From the NCBI GenBank assembly GCA_964035575.1, contig OZ037910.1, positions 806,001 to 870,000 on the forward strand: a DNA stretch of 64,000 nucleotides, written 5' to 3'. Both the position numbers and the translations under genes were made by a program. Source of the DNA: Rhynchopus sp. YZ270_cl-10. Its lineage: Eukaryota > Euglenozoa > Diplonemea > Diplonemida > Diplonemidae. How positions within the stretch are numbered: the first letter of the stretch is position 1; the number at the start of each line of letters is the position of its first letter. The notes below the pieces were generated by a model. It was not told where the DNA came from and searched no databases. It was given only the letters and a program-made list of their open reading frames with translations. Shown here piece after piece: positions 1 to 11,805 of the stretch.

Positions 1-224
<224 letters not shown>

Positions 225-914
225 ACACACCCGCCTTCCACATCTGCCTGCGCTCCACCAGCAATGGTGTGACGCAAGCCGATGAAGAAGACCGAAAAAA
301 AACACACACACAAAAACAGGGATAAAAAAAATAATGAACAAAAAAAACGCAACGAAGAAAGCAAAAAAAAAAAGTATGGCAAAACAGCACACCTAGTGTT
401 CTTCCACGTTGTTATTGCCCCCCTTTTCCCCCCACGTTTCTTACTCTACAACTCTTTTTGTTCCCTCACCTCCCCTTTCCACAGCAGTTGTTGTCTGTTC
501 TCAATAACATACCAAAAATACAAGAAAGCGGTGATTTGGAGTGTTGATTTTTTGCCCCCCCCAAAAAAGAAGAAGAAAAAAACCCTGTACACAAGAATGC
601 CCCCATTTTTTTGTGGAAAAAATGTTTTCTTTAAAATGTTATTTTCGCTTTTCCCCCTAAAAAACCCCCCCTGTGTTTTGTTGTTTCGCCCCATACTCCG
701 CTATGTGTAGAGAACAAAACAAAAAACAAAATAAAACAAAGACGACAAAAAAAAAATCAACACGAATGCTGCTGAGATAAAATAAAGGATCCCATTGCTT
801 TTTTTTGTTGTGTTTCAGGACACGTTTTTTTTTTCTTGAAAAATTTAAATCATGTTATCACCCCCCCTTTCCAGTCAGGGAAATGACTGTGTACCTGCTT
901 TACAGTTTTCTTAT

Positions 915-1019
915 GTCACCTCATGAAATGGAGGACAAAGCACTTTGAACACACTTTGCGGTTCTAGGGACTGCTGCAGAGCCTCACCAAACAGGTCGAG
1001 GTGTGTGCGTTTCACCACA
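915..1019 (+). repeat. dispersed element A, copy 1
   Basis: It starts with GTCACCTCATGAAATG and ends with AGGTCGAGGTGTGTGCGTTT. Near-identical copies lie at 7111-7236 and at 63881-64000 (cut by the window end). Here the central hairpin is shortened: its second arm GAACCGC is missing. It lies 430 bp before a start codon. Confidence 0.85.
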
Positions 1020-1131
1020 ACCTCTCTCCCATGGGTTTTATCGTGTGATGAGTGTTAAGTTTCTATTTTAAGCAACTCCGAAGTACAGCGCACCAGGGGG
1101 GTTTGATACCCCACGGAGTGTGTTTTATTTT

Positions 1132-1180
1132 AGTGCCTGCGACAGAGGGCGGTTTGCACTATCAACTTCAACTTTTTATT
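1132..1180 (+). repeat. B1 short dispersed element
   Basis: It reads AGTGCCTGCG, then GGTTTGCAC, a TCAACTT core and a T-run. Sister copies lie near 11622, 33485, 34611, 36590, 43583, 45612, 56081 and 59185, all on the + strand. Confidence 0.75.
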
Positions 1181-1192
1181 CATTATTATTAA

Positions 1193-1235
1193 GATGCCTA
1201 AGCACGAGAGGCTTAGGATCATCTTATAAACTTTT
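1193..1235 (+). repeat. B2 hairpin element (type copy)
   Basis: A perfect 7-bp stem, CCTAAGC (1197-1203) with GCTTAGG (1211-1217), encloses the loop ACGAGAG. The tail ATCATCTTATAAAC and a T-run follow. Related hairpins with different stems but a similar loop and tail occur elsewhere in the window. Confidence 0.8.
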
Positions 1236-1447
1236 CTTTTATTCCATATCTCATGATCAAACACCCCCCCCTCCTACAACAAACCCACCACAGGAGAGAG
1301 CGAAGCCTCCCTCCCTCACACACCACACACACCCCCCCATATACCCACCCCATTTAACCCCCCTACACATTTTTTGACTTTTTTTTTAACTTCCCCTCTT
1401 TCCCCCCCCTTCCCCCATTTCCTCGGGGTCTTTGCATCTTGGCAACA

Positions 1448-4400
1448 ATGAGGAAGCTCTTCACCATCGACCACAACACCAATGGGAAGGGCCCGGTGTA
1501 CTTTGGGTGGAACAAAGGGGGCAATTTGCTCGCGGTGTGCGGGAGTTCGCGGCAGCTGTGTATATATGACCGGCAGGGGAAGCCGGTGGATCAGAAGACA
1601 TTGTCTAACCCGGGGTCGTGCATTGGACTGGACTGGGATTGTACTGGGGAAACACTTGCTGTCATTCAACATGCATCTACTGTAGTCATTCTATGGCACA
1701 ACTCTGGACGCAAGCTTGAACCCCTTGAAACGGGTCTGAGAGACCTCTCCTTTCTAAAATGGAATAAGAACGGACCGCACCTTGCAGTAGGCACAATCAA
1801 AGGCAACCTGCTACTATTCAATAAGAAAACCCTCAAAAAGCTGACCTCCATGGGAAAACACACGAAACGGATTTCCTGTGGATGTTGGTCCACAACAGGC
1901 AAGCTGTGTCTCGGTGGAGAAGACAAAGCGTTAACTGTAAGCAACACAGATGGCGATTCTATTGATCAAACGCAGCTCAAAACCGAGCCTATTAATGTAC
2001 AGTTTGCCAGAATGAAGACAGACCACAAAGGTGACCAAGATGCAACCATCTCTGTCAACCTAGGCGGCAAGACCCTACTCCTCTACGAGCCTGGGTCCAC
2101 CTCTTCCGACCCTCCTATGGAGTTAGCGTTTCTCCCGAAGTACGGAAGCATCGTTTCCCACAAATGGTTCGGGGATGGCTACATCCTGATAGGGTTTTCC
2201 TCGGGGCATGTGGTCGTTATCTCTACGCACGTAAAGGAGATTTACCAGGAGATCTCTTTCGTGGCGACGCACAACGAGGCGTTGACGGACATCACGTATT
2301 GTGCTGCGTTGCAGAAGGGTGCGTCCATTGGCGACAACACAGTGCAGGTTATTGATATGACGGAGATCACGCATCTCAAGGCGCGTGAGGCAGACAAATA
2401 TGACCTCGAGAATGAGTACGGCGCGCTGCAGCGTGTAGAGTGGACAGAGGACGGGCAGATCCTGACAGTGTCTTCGAAGAATGGGAACATCCACACCTTC
2501 CTCACGAAGATCCCTGTGATGCATGACTCCTTTGACACTAAGGTCTTGTATTTGACGTCGCTGCGCGAGCTCTGTGTACGCGATGTGTCAAAGCAGATTG
2601 ACATTGCACACATTGCCGTTGAGATTGAACCCACCTTCCTGTGTCTTGGCCCTGAGCATGCTGCCGTGGGGATGAACAACTGTGTGTGGTTCTACTCATT
2701 AGTGAACAACCCTGACCGTGATCTGGGGTCTGCGAATAAAAGCAGAAAGGCGCCGAAGATCGCGAAGATTGTATCGCAGCGGTCGTATGTGTCGTCTGTG
2801 CAGTATGTCAAGCTTTCGACAGAGCATGCTGCAGTGATGAGCGACGGAAAGGTAACACTACACCTGGTTGCACAAGAGGACGCAACAGACGGCTCCTACG
2901 GCTACGAGCAGGACGAGAAGAAGCAGCTTCGTGTCTTCCCCGAGAAGGAGGGTGGTGACAACAAGATCACCTGCGTCGAGATGACCGAGCGCTTCATGAC
3001 CTACGGCACGAACCAAGGCACCATCGTCTACTTCTCCCTCGAGGACTGGACCATCATCTCTGAGTACCGCAACACCATTGGCATTCGCTCGCTCTACCCC
3101 AACCCCGCAGGCACACGCCTCGCCTTCATCGACGATACTAACGAAGGTTACATCTACTCCCCCGTGGACGACAGCATCTGCAACATCGAGAACTTCGGGA
3201 TGGACACCGACAAGATCCTCTGGGACACAAGCGAATGGGGTGTCTTCATCGCGTCCGAGGCCAAGCACTTCGTCACATACGTCTACGCACCGCACACCCG
3301 CTGGGGGCCAAAATGCACTCCCGTCACAAAGTACCAATCGGATCGTCCCAGTGGCGAGGTCGATAAGATGGTGACAGACAAGCCTGCGGGGTTCACCCCT
3401 ATCCTTGTCCGTGCAGGCGGTGTGGTGTGCCAGATGAGCAGCAACGGGACCATGCCTGTTGTGAGTCTGAACACCCACACCCACCTGAACCAGCTGACGG
3501 TGAAGGGGAGTGGGGAGTACACACAGCAGGCCTTCCAGAATGCGTTGGGGCTGAACCGCTTGGATGCGGCGTGGGTGTATGCGTCGCAGCTGGACTCACC
3601 CGACTGTTGGTACGCATTGGGGGACAAAGCGCTGAACCTGCTTGAGGTACAAATGGCGATCCGTGTGTACAGAATAGTACAGCAGCCTGCGATGGTGCTT
3701 GCATTGGACAAACTGGTGCACATCAACGAGAAGGCGCTGCTGCTGGGCCATGTGAGCATGCTCTTCAAGAACTTCAACGATGCGCAGGCACACTTCATGC
3801 GCTCCTCCAACCCGATGATGGCGCTTGAGATGCGGCGCGACCTGATGCACTGGGACCTGGCTCTCGAACTGTCCGAAAAGCTGAGCCCACAGAGCATACC
3901 GCACATCAGCAGGGAGTACGCCTCGCAGCTGGAGTTCCGCGGGGAACACCAACAGGCGCTCGAGATGTACAACCGCGGGCTGGTCTCCGTCTCAGAAAGC
4001 GACAGCGAGAAGAAGATGAGCGAGCTCTACCAGCACAATGTACAATGCCACTCCGGTATTGCACGCATCACCATCAGGATGGGGGACATTGCACGAGGCT
4101 TCCAGATTGCGATGGAGTCCGACTCACCTACTATGGCCATTGAATGCGCACAGATCTTTGAGGAGCTTAAACAGTGGACGGAGGCAGCACAGCTCTTTGA
4201 GAAGGCAAGCGACTTTGACAAGGCAGCGCAAATCTACATTTGCCAGACGAAGAACCTGAAGGCGGCGGCAACACTGATGCCACACATCACAAGCCACAAG
4301 ATACAAGGTCTCTTTGGCGGTGCCAAGGAGAAAGAAGGCTCCTACGAAGAAGCAAAACAGGCCTACATCGTGGCCCAGGACTGGGACAACGTCGTGCGTC

Positions 4401-6429
4401 TCTCCGTAGAACACCTAGGCGACATCTCCTCTGCCTACGAGATCGTCCGCAAGACCAAATCCGCAGAAGCAGCAGCGCTTGTCGCCAAGCACTGCAGAAA
4501 GGACGGCAACCCTGCAACCGCCATCGAATTCCTCCTTCTCGCAAAGAAAACCCAAGAGGCCTTCGAGATGGCATCCTCACACGACCACATGCACACAGTA
4601 TGCCATTTTTTATCATACCACCACCACCACCACCACCCTTCACAGTACGCAACAGTTCTTGGTACAAACGGATCCTCTGAGGACTACAACAATGTGGCGC
4701 AGTACTATGACAAGAAGGGCGACTTCACTTCGGTATGTGAAAAAGGTTGTCATTTTTTTTCACTTTCTCTCATTCAGGCTGGGGATTACTACTTTAAATG
4801 CAAGAAGTACGAGAAGGCTTTGCAGAAATTCCTCGAATCTGTTAAGGTCGTAGAAGAAGGCATTCAAAAGACCGACGAAGCCGTTGAAACTGAAAAACGC
4901 ATTGACGACAATATCAACAAAGCGATTGCCGTTGTTGGCGAGGCGCAGAGCGAGAAGCTGAACAAAACATTGGTCACATACCTTACGAGCGACGAGAATG
5001 ACAGCAGCAACCCGAACTACCCGAAATACCTCTTTTCTTTGTACATGGCGTTAGGGAAGTACGAGAAGGGATGTGGCATGGCAATTGTCATTGCACGCCG
5101 CGAGCAGAATATGGGACATTACAGAATTGCCCACCGCCTCCTCTACCAAACCTACAAGCAGTTAGAGAAGCACGGCATCGGCATCCCTTCCGAGCTGCGT
5201 TGGAACCTGATGCTCCTGCACTCCTACCTCATCGCCAAGCCTCTGATGAAGACACTCAACGACCACGAGATGGCAGCCCGCATGCTTGTCCGTGTCTCAA
5301 AGAACATCTCCAAATTCCCGCAGCACACAGTAGCGATCCTCACCTCCTGCGTCACAGAATGCAACAAAGCAGGGTTCGACAAATCCGCCTACCACTATGC
5401 AAGAGAATTGGTCACATCAGACAGAAAAGAGATCCCAGAAAAGCACCGGAAAAAAATGGACACAATTGTAAGGAAACCGGGTTTCTACTCCAAAGACTAT
5501 AGCCCGAGTAAGAAGATGACGGTATGTTCTTCTTTCCCAAAAAACATTTGCATTTCTCTTCGGATTTGGATAAATACCTCTTCCTTTCTCCTAAGAGCAT
5601 TCCCGAGCAATGTATTCCCCCGCGCAGGAAAAATTCAGAACTGATTTTCAACCACACCCACCAACCAAACTAAAATGCTTTTTTTCTGCAAAAAGAGAGA
5701 GAGAGAATCAACCATCTTTTCGTTTTTACCACCTTTTTCTACACCACCCACACCCTTTCCCCTACACAGGAGGCAGACCTCACGGACCCCCCAGAGCCGG
5801 TTGGTGCATGCCCGTTCTGCAGCACCTCTATGCCCCTTACGATGCTTGACTGCCCACGTTGCAAGACCAACATCCCGTACTGCATTGCCACTGGGTATGT
5901 CGTGTTAGTGTCAAATGATGTATAGTGTAACCTTTACAACCGTTTTTTTTCTCCCCCCACAGACAACACATGCTCCTCACGGAGTGGACCTGCTGTCCTA
6001 GCTGCAAATTCCCTGCGTTGTACGATGCCTTCAGCTCGATGGTGAGGCAGGTATGTCCGAAAATAAGTTCATGTCAGAGGTTCCCCAAAAAAATCTCATT
6101 TTTCGGATGGTTTTTTATCAATACCAAAAAATAATGAAGACTGTATGAATAGATTCAAAAAAATTCCAAAAAAAAATAACCAAAAATTACAGGGCCAATC
6201 CTGTCCAATGTGTGAGACGGAACTGGATTTGAAAGATATTAAGAGGATTCCAAACGTGGATCCACGGAACTGGGTGCGTTCTATAAGCGGGGAGGTGCCT
6301 GAGGCAGGCAAGACCGAGCAGGACAACGCGGAAGGTTCGGAGAAGGCACCAGCAGACAACGGTAAGGTGGAGCCTGAAGCTACAGACCCACCGGCAGATG
6401 CTACCCCTAGCCCAGAAGAAACAAAATGA
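1448..6429 (+). CDS. IFT144: intraflagellar transport protein 144 (WDR19), IFT-A complex
   Basis: Exons are 1448-4597, 4646-4732, 4778-5521, 5770-5894, 5963-6050 and 6193-6429, giving 1476 residues (human WDR19 is about 1340). IFT144 is a core subunit of the IFT-A complex, which drives retrograde transport and membrane-protein entry in cilia. N-terminal WD40 repeats span roughly residues 10-690, and TPR-like helices with the family signature EVQMAIRVYR follow from about 720. The C-terminus has the family's cysteine clusters: CPFC (from residue 1341), CPRC, then the near-universal IPYCIATG-QHML, CPSC and CPMC, all joined correctly across introns 3-5. The start is ATG 1448 (MRKLFTIDHN), matching the family N-terminus. 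All introns begin GTATG(T/C) and end in CAG. The acidic Pro/Glu tail after CPMC is an extension relative to animal proteins. Confidence 0.97.
4598..4645 (+). other. 48-nt in-frame intron of IFT144
   Basis: It begins GTATGC and ends CACAG. The length is a multiple of three with no stop, so unspliced RNA would insert 16 residues including six histidines from a CAC run. The flanking exons join as HMHT-YATV, as in the family. Confidence 0.9.
4733..4777 (+). other. 45-nt in-frame intron of IFT144
   Basis: It begins GTATGT and ends TTCAG. It too is a multiple of three with no stop, and lies only 87 nt after the previous intron. It is among the shortest introns in the window. Confidence 0.9.
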
Positions 6430-6591
6430 ACAAGAAAAGGGACCCCCTAATAGGATTTGCACTTCCTACCCAAAAAAGTTTTTTTTGGAGGGGATGAGGG
6501 AGAGTGAGGACAACAGTGATATTCCTTTAATCGGTACGGTTTCGTATCCCCATAATACTGGATTTTTTCCCCCCAACCTTTTTTTGTTATA

Positions 6592-6640
6592 AGGTGACTA
6601 AGCATGAGAGGTTTCGATTCATCTTATTAAACTTTTCCTT
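6592..6640 (+). repeat. B2 hairpin element
   Basis: GTGACTAAGC, loop ATGAGAG, then a degenerate second arm, and the tail GATTCATCTTATTAAAC before a T-run. It is a weaker hairpin than the copy at 1193. Confidence 0.65.
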
Positions 6641-6742
6641 TTTTTTTTTAGTTAACCTCATTCCTCCGCTCTATGGTGTACCCTCATTGATATTTTGAAA
6701 ATTATAACGAAAAAAAAAGGACAAAAAAAAAAAAAAAGCCAG

Positions 6743-6835
6743 AGAATTAGCTACGGTTATTTTGTTTTGACAGCGTTTTAAAGGGAGAACAAATTGACCG
6801 GATTTTGCCAAAATACTGAAAATGTAGCTAATTCT
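6743..6835. mobile_element. small inverted-repeat (MITE-like) element
   Basis: Perfect 12-bp inverted repeats, AGAATTAGCTAC at 6743-6754 and its complement at 6824-6835, lie about 70 bp apart. AAGCC occurs just outside both ends, a possible target duplication. There is no coding capacity. Confidence 0.55.
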
Positions 6836-7110
6836 AAGCCCCTGGAAAAAAAAACTAACATAACCTAAAACACGAAGGGGTTTTTTTCGTACACCCTAAA
6901 AAAAGAATTTCCTTAAGGAGGGAAGGGAAGGTGGTTTTATCTATGTTTTTACCCCTTTCTTCCCTTGGCATTTCTCCCCTCTCCCTTGAGTCCTCCCCCT
7001 TCCCCCCTCCTCCGCCAAAAAAAATAAACAAACACAGATTTAAAATTCATAACGAACCCCAAGTAGAAAACAACAAAAAGCTTGCCAAAAAAAAGTGTCA
7101 TTTTTTTTTG

Positions 7111-7236
7111 TCCCCTCATGAAATGAAGAAGGAAATACAAACAAAGCATTTTGAACACACTTGCGGTTCTGGGGACGAACCGCGCTGCAGAGCCACTCCT
7201 CACCACAACAGGTCGAGGTGTGTGCGTTTCACCACA
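7111..7236 (+). repeat. dispersed element A, copy 2
   Basis: The most complete copy. It includes a perfect 7-bp hairpin, GCGGTTC and GAACCGC, around the loop TGGGGAC. It ends 185 bp before the metalloprotease start codon. Confidence 0.85.
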
Positions 7237-7420
7237 TTATTTATTCCCACCTCCACACTACACAATACACAAAAACATACCTCAGATTACTAATCTCTTT
7301 TTTCTCAAAAAAAGCACAACACACACACAAACCCTAACACCATATGGTACGGTAAACAACAGGGGGTTTTTTACCCCCCTCTCCTTTACTTCCCCCCGCT
7401 GCATTTTATATTTTTTCGCC

Positions 7421-10400
7421 ATGCCTTTGATACCATTTCTCTGTTTCATTGTATTTGCAGGGCTTGTTGATGCAGAAGGGGAAAACGAGCCGTGTATGTG
7501 GTTTCTCTTCGATGTATCGGTGGTTCCGTTTCGGGTGGTAAAGACGAGGCGTATTCATAAGCAACCCCATTTCTGTCATAACAATGTTCATAACGTGGAG
7601 AGAGGTGGCGCTTCGACGTTAAGCCTTTATGTGAACAATGCGAATGGTACTGTATTTATTACATCAGCGGTGAGTCAGGGGCTGCCGTTTGTTGCTAGAG
7701 TGCCTATGTCTTTGGTTGAATCGGAGTTTAGCTTTGAAAGGGGTGGAGTGGTGGTGTCGAGGGTATCATATGATGGTCGGGGTGCATCCACTCTGGGGTC
7801 TGCAGATGTGGCGCTGGAGGTGATTCAGGAGCTGGCATCGCCTGCGACGCAGATTACGGTGACATTTGCTTCGTCGGGTTATGTTGCGTCTGATGCGGCG
7901 AAGTTTGCGGAGGATGTACAACGTGCCTGGCAGACCCTTGAAGGGGCGGATCCTTCTATTAAGATTAACCCTGCTCCGTGGAACCGCTATGTGTCCACAT
8001 TGAATATTTATTCATTGTTTCAAGCATCTCCCGAATCAGGCGCTTCGATGCCTCATGGGGTGAACCACGAAGCGGTTGCGGCGCCGTATTGTAGTGGGAA
8101 AGGATGTGAACCGTTTGCTGTGCAGAACAACCTGGACTGTGCGTATGGTACCCCGCACCGGAAGATGCTTGGGTGTGATTGGCAGAAGGTGATGGAGTTG
8201 GCAAGCTATGCGCCTGCATCTGATTTGGTTGTTGTCCTCGTCAACCACAACGTCTACGGCGGGACCGGAGACCCAGGTCCACCCAATGCTGAGCATTCTG
8301 CGCGGATCGGTGTAGCCACCATCTATAATGGCAAAGATATGCCACTTCTCTTGGTTCATGAGGTAGGTCACGCCTTTGGGGGGCTGTCCGATGAATATTC
8401 CTACGGGGTGTCTGAAGAAACGGATTTGGAGTTGGTTAACTGCTCTCCAGACAAAAATAAATGGGCGAAATGGGTGGAAAAAGGTGAGGCCGATGCAATG
8501 CCGGTTCAGCCCTGCTCCTATACAAATTATTTTAGACCGACAGCGAAGTCGTGTCTGATGGGTGCTGCGCATCCGGTGATGTGCGCTGTATGCAAAGAAC
8601 AGATGAGTTTATCAATGTATAAGAAGAAAATCGATATCTCCGCTCCAAGATGCCCGCTTGATGCGGAAACTGTGGTTCTGACGGATGCAGATGAAATCAC
8701 ATTGCGCGTCAACTCCGAAATCGCACAACAACCAAACATCTTCGTCCAATGGAAGGTTCCGAACAACGTCGCTGCCACCTTCTCTCTTACAGAGCTAGCC
8801 GCCCCCTTTCTCCTGGTAAAAGGGAAGAACCTCTCTCCAGGGGAGCACACACTAACTGCGACGATTGATGACAACTCTGACATGGTGTTAACCCGGCACC
8901 CCTCCATGACCTACCACGCACACTTCTACGTCCGAAAGGTTGTCGACACCATTATCAAACAGAACAGCGACTGCGAGGTGAAGACATGCTCTGGGCGGGG
9001 CTGGGCTGATGCGAGCTATTGCTCTGTCTGCGATACTTCTCGTGGGTCATGCAACTTCACCCGCACAATCCTCCCTGTACAGCGAGAGGTGAACCTACAC
9101 GACCGTATCGGCACCTCAAAGGAAGACGTTGTGCACATTGGCGGTGTTCTCCTGGGAAGCACAGTGGGGGTTCAGCTGCTTCTCCTCCTGGCGTTGGTGC
9201 ACTATAGAAGAAGGAACATCCAGCTGGTCGTCATCCTCACCAAACAGATGAAACTGCTCCGACACACCCTTTCCGCCCTCTCGCTTGTTGCTGTCATCAG
9301 CGGGGTCTGTCTCCTCGCTGCCTGCTACTACTATTATGAACAGGCTGTTATCTTCGGGAAGGTCTTGCTCCTCGTCGGAATGATTGTTGCCGGATTTCTT
9401 ATAATCATATCATTAAATCTTCTGGTAGGCGCCTTCTTGAAGGTTGTCCCCTTTTTGGTGGTTTCCGCGGTATTGCTTGGTGTGGTCGGGTTGATGTGCT
9501 TGATATTCGGTGTTTTGCTGTTGTGGTTTGCGTTAAACATCAAATCTGAGTCATTAAGAAACAGTCTACAAGATGCTTGGGACGACAAGGTAGCGTCGCA
9601 TGCCTCTGAGGTATGCACCTTTCAGACGATGGTACGGTGTTCGGGGTTTACGAAGAGCTGTGCGAACCTACCGCAAACCACGTTACCTGCATTTTGCCCG
9701 AGCAACTGCGATATTGGCAACCGCTTCCAAAACTCCTGCTTCTCCGAATTAGAGGTCTACGTACGGAACACATTCCGCCCCGCAGGCACCGCTCTCATCT
9801 TTGCTGCCGTCTTCTCCTTTATCTTAACCGCATCCACCCTTCTCGTTGTCAAAGCCATTCTCAACCGTAAACACGAAATGAGACGCCGCCGGAAAAAACG
9901 GCTTCAAGGTCTTGAAGATGACTCTGATTCTTCCTCTTCATCTTCGGGGTCGGATTGTTTGACAATCAACATGAATCATACTGGAGTATCCAAGCCGAAG
10001 GAGCCGCCGTTAACTGAAGAAGAGATTGAAGCTTTACAGGTAGAATTCGCTAAGGCAGATCTCGATGGAAGCGGTGCTTTAGACAGAGAAGAGGCAGTAC
10101 TATTTTGGAAGTCCGCATTAGGAGAAAAGCCGAGAGACGTTGACTTAGAAAATGCATCAAAAATGGTTGACACAAATGGAGACGGAAAAATCTCCTTCAA
10201 CGAATTCATCGCAATCTACCAACCCTTCGACCACCGAAGAACAGGGCAAACCGATAGACACGTGGACCTCTCTTCCGACCCTCATATCAACGGAGATCTT
10301 ACCCCAGCAGACTTAAAATTTCTTCGCAGAAAATTTGCGTCTCTCGATAAAGGCTGTGGTGTTTTAACATCTAAGGCGCAAACCAAAGAATGGTATAGAG

Positions 10401-11506
10401 CATTATATTCACGCACCCCTATAGACGATGAATTGGAGGATTTTACCTTGAAAATGGATGAGGGTAGGCAAGGGAAAATTTCGTTTAAAGGGTTTATCAT
10501 TCCTTACAAGAATTTACGCAAATCTAAGGCAAGGATTGTGCGTGAAGTTCTTGGGGATGTGGAGGTGAAGAGGTTACGGCATCAATTTGCGGAGATCAAT
10601 TCCGGAGGGGATTCGGTTTTGTCTACACGAACCGAATTTGAGCAGATGTACAAACTATATACCGGGGAGTCAGGAAGCTTACAACAGGTACAACGTTTTG
10701 CGCAGATGGTGCTACAACAAAGCAATGGAATCGTTACATTCATTGATTACTGCATGCCATTCACAAAACGCATGAGAAGAAGAAAACGGATTCGCCAAGG
10801 TCTTGATGAAGAAAGAATACATGCTATCCGAGCACATTACCACCTTCTCGAGAAGAACGCAAATGGGGGTCTCACCCTGAATGCTTGCCAGCAACTTTAT
10901 ACAGCGTTATACGACGAAGAACCGACGGAACGGCAGTTATCCGTTTTTGTATCGGGGTTGGATATCAGTGGTAGTGGGGTGATAGAATTTGATGAGGTGA
11001 TGCGGATTTTTGCGGAAACTGCGAGGATGACGGCAGCAAAGAGATGGCTTCAAGGCCAGAACGCTTCTGATGAACAGATTGAGGCGATTATCAAAGATTT
11101 TTTGGACAATGCGGAACTAGAGGAAGGGTTGCGTATGGGGGTGCCTATTGAGGGTTATATGGCGATTTTAAGGGCAACGGCAGCCGTATTGCACCTTGTC
11201 ACCCCAACCACAGCAGATATGTACGCAAAATTCCTAGAATTTGACGACGACGGAGATGGATACCTCTGTGAAATGGAGTTCTGCAAGGCGCATCTCTCCA
11301 CCATAGCATCCGCCTACCGCCTGGCAGGGAACGTCAGCATGAAAACCCCAAGCCTCAAACACGACGATGTGTACTCAAAAGGTGGGGCAGATGCAGGTGG
11401 TAGTGGTGGTGGTGGTGGGGGTGCGAATACCGCCCTCGCAATGGACAATGTAAACCTGACAGTAGCAAACCCTCTCTTCTCTGGATCCTCGGGGAGTTGG
11501 AAATAG
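7421..11506 (+). CDS. secreted M64-type metalloprotease fused to a tetraspanin-like membrane block and EF-hands
   Basis: A single exon encodes 1361 residues. ATG 7421 gives a clear signal peptide (MPLIPFLCFIVFAGLVDAEG). The ectodomain has the zinc-protease motif HEVGHAFGGLSDEY (H313, E314, H317, D324), typical of IgA-peptidase-like family M64, and the downstream CLMG...MCAVC cysteines. A Cys-rich segment follows at about 530-560. A first membrane segment lies near 570-590, three more hydrophobic segments between 615 and 705, a Cys-rich extracellular loop, and a last membrane helix near 787-813; that last block resembles a tetraspanin. The cytoplasmic part carries EF-hand loops DLDGSGALDREE (from 880), DTNGDGKISFNE, DISGSGVIEFDE (from 1181) and DDDGDGYLCEME (about 1275), with degenerate ones between. 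I infer a surface protease with a calcium-responsive tail. The substrate is unknown and I know no standard family with this order of parts. Confidence 0.88.
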   Translation: MPLIPFLCFIVFAGLVDAEGENEPCMWFLFDVSVVPFRVVKTRRIHKQPHFCHNNVHNVERGGASTLSLYVNNANGTVFITSAVSQGLPFVARVPMSLVESEFSFERGGVVVSRVSYDGRGASTLGSADVALEVIQELASPATQITVTFASSGYVASDAAKFAEDVQRAWQTLEGADPSIKINPAPWNRYVSTLNIYSLFQASPESGASMPHGVNHEAVAAPYCSGKGCEPFAVQNNLDCAYGTPHRKMLGCDWQKVMELASYAPASDLVVVLVNHNVYGGTGDPGPPNAEHSARIGVATIYNGKDMPLLLVHEVGHAFGGLSDEYSYGVSEETDLELVNCSPDKNKWAKWVEKGEADAMPVQPCSYTNYFRPTAKSCLMGAAHPVMCAVCKEQMSLSMYKKKIDISAPRCPLDAETVVLTDADEITLRVNSEIAQQPNIFVQWKVPNNVAATFSLTELAAPFLLVKGKNLSPGEHTLTATIDDNSDMVLTRHPSMTYHAHFYVRKVVDTIIKQNSDCEVKTCSGRGWADASYCSVCDTSRGSCNFTRTILPVQREVNLHDRIGTSKEDVVHIGGVLLGSTVGVQLLLLLALVHYRRRNIQLVVILTKQMKLLRHTLSALSLVAVISGVCLLAACYYYYEQAVIFGKVLLLVGMIVAGFLIIISLNLLVGAFLKVVPFLVVSAVLLGVVGLMCLIFGVLLLWFALNIKSESLRNSLQDAWDDKVASHASEVCTFQTMVRCSGFTKSCANLPQTTLPAFCPSNCDIGNRFQNSCFSELEVYVRNTFRPAGTALIFAAVFSFILTASTLLVVKAILNRKHEMRRRRKKRLQGLEDDSDSSSSSSGSDCLTINMNHTGVSKPKEPPLTEEEIEALQVEFAKADLDGSGALDREEAVLFWKSALGEKPRDVDLENASKMVDTNGDGKISFNEFIAIYQPFDHRRTGQTDRHVDLSSDPHINGDLTPADLKFLRRKFASLDKGCGVLTSKAQTKEWYRALYSRTPIDDELEDFTLKMDEGRQGKISFKGFIIPYKNLRKSKARIVREVLGDVEVKRLRHQFAEINSGGDSVLSTRTEFEQMYKLYTGESGSLQQVQRFAQMVLQQSNGIVTFIDYCMPFTKRMRRRKRIRQGLDEERIHAIRAHYHLLEKNANGGLTLNACQQLYTALYDEEPTERQLSVFVSGLDISGSGVIEFDEVMRIFAETARMTAAKRWLQGQNASDEQIEAIIKDFLDNAELEEGLRMGVPIEGYMAILRATAAVLHLVTPTTADMYAKFLEFDDDGDGYLCEMEFCKAHLSTIASAYRLAGNVSMKTPSLKHDDVYSKGGADAGGSGGGGGGANTALAMDNVNLTVANPLFSGSSGSWK

Positions 11507-11756
11507 GGGAGGGGGCGATGAGGGGGGAAAATGACCGTTGTTATTTACACGATTTACGGTCGGTTTTTCTTTTGCTTGAGATGAAGTGAGGGCGAGGTTA
11601 TGTGATACCCCAACGGAGGGTTTGTCCCTGCGTCTCAGAGGTGTTTGCACATATCAACTTCACTTTTCCAGCGTGTTCCCGCACGATAACGATTTGTGGT
11701 AAAAGATATGTGTATGTGCACGAGAGACTCATTCATCTTGTAGGTTTTATTTAGGT

Positions 11757-11805
11757 AAGGTACACTGTTTCACGAGAAGGCTTTGTATCTCAAGTCATAT
11801 TTATT
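11757..11805 (+). repeat. C element, 3' part only
   Basis: AGGTACACTG, CACGAGAAGGC and TTTGTATCTCAAGTCA match the 3' half of the full C elements at 12509 and 24949. Confidence 0.7.

Larger units (their letters stand above)
225..1447. other. spacer between beta-tubulin and IFT144
   Basis: No gene is seen. The first 700 bases are A/T homopolymer-rich 3' flank. From 915 onward come one copy of dispersed element A and one pair of hairpin elements B1 and B2 (listed separately), then a C/T-rich leader up to the IFT144 start. Confidence 0.7.
6430..7420. other. spacer between IFT144 and the metalloprotease gene
   Basis: No gene is seen. It holds a B2-like element (6592-6640), a small inverted-repeat element (6743-6835), long A- and T-runs, and element A copy 2 (7111-7236). 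A short T-rich leader precedes the start at 7421. Confidence 0.7.
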
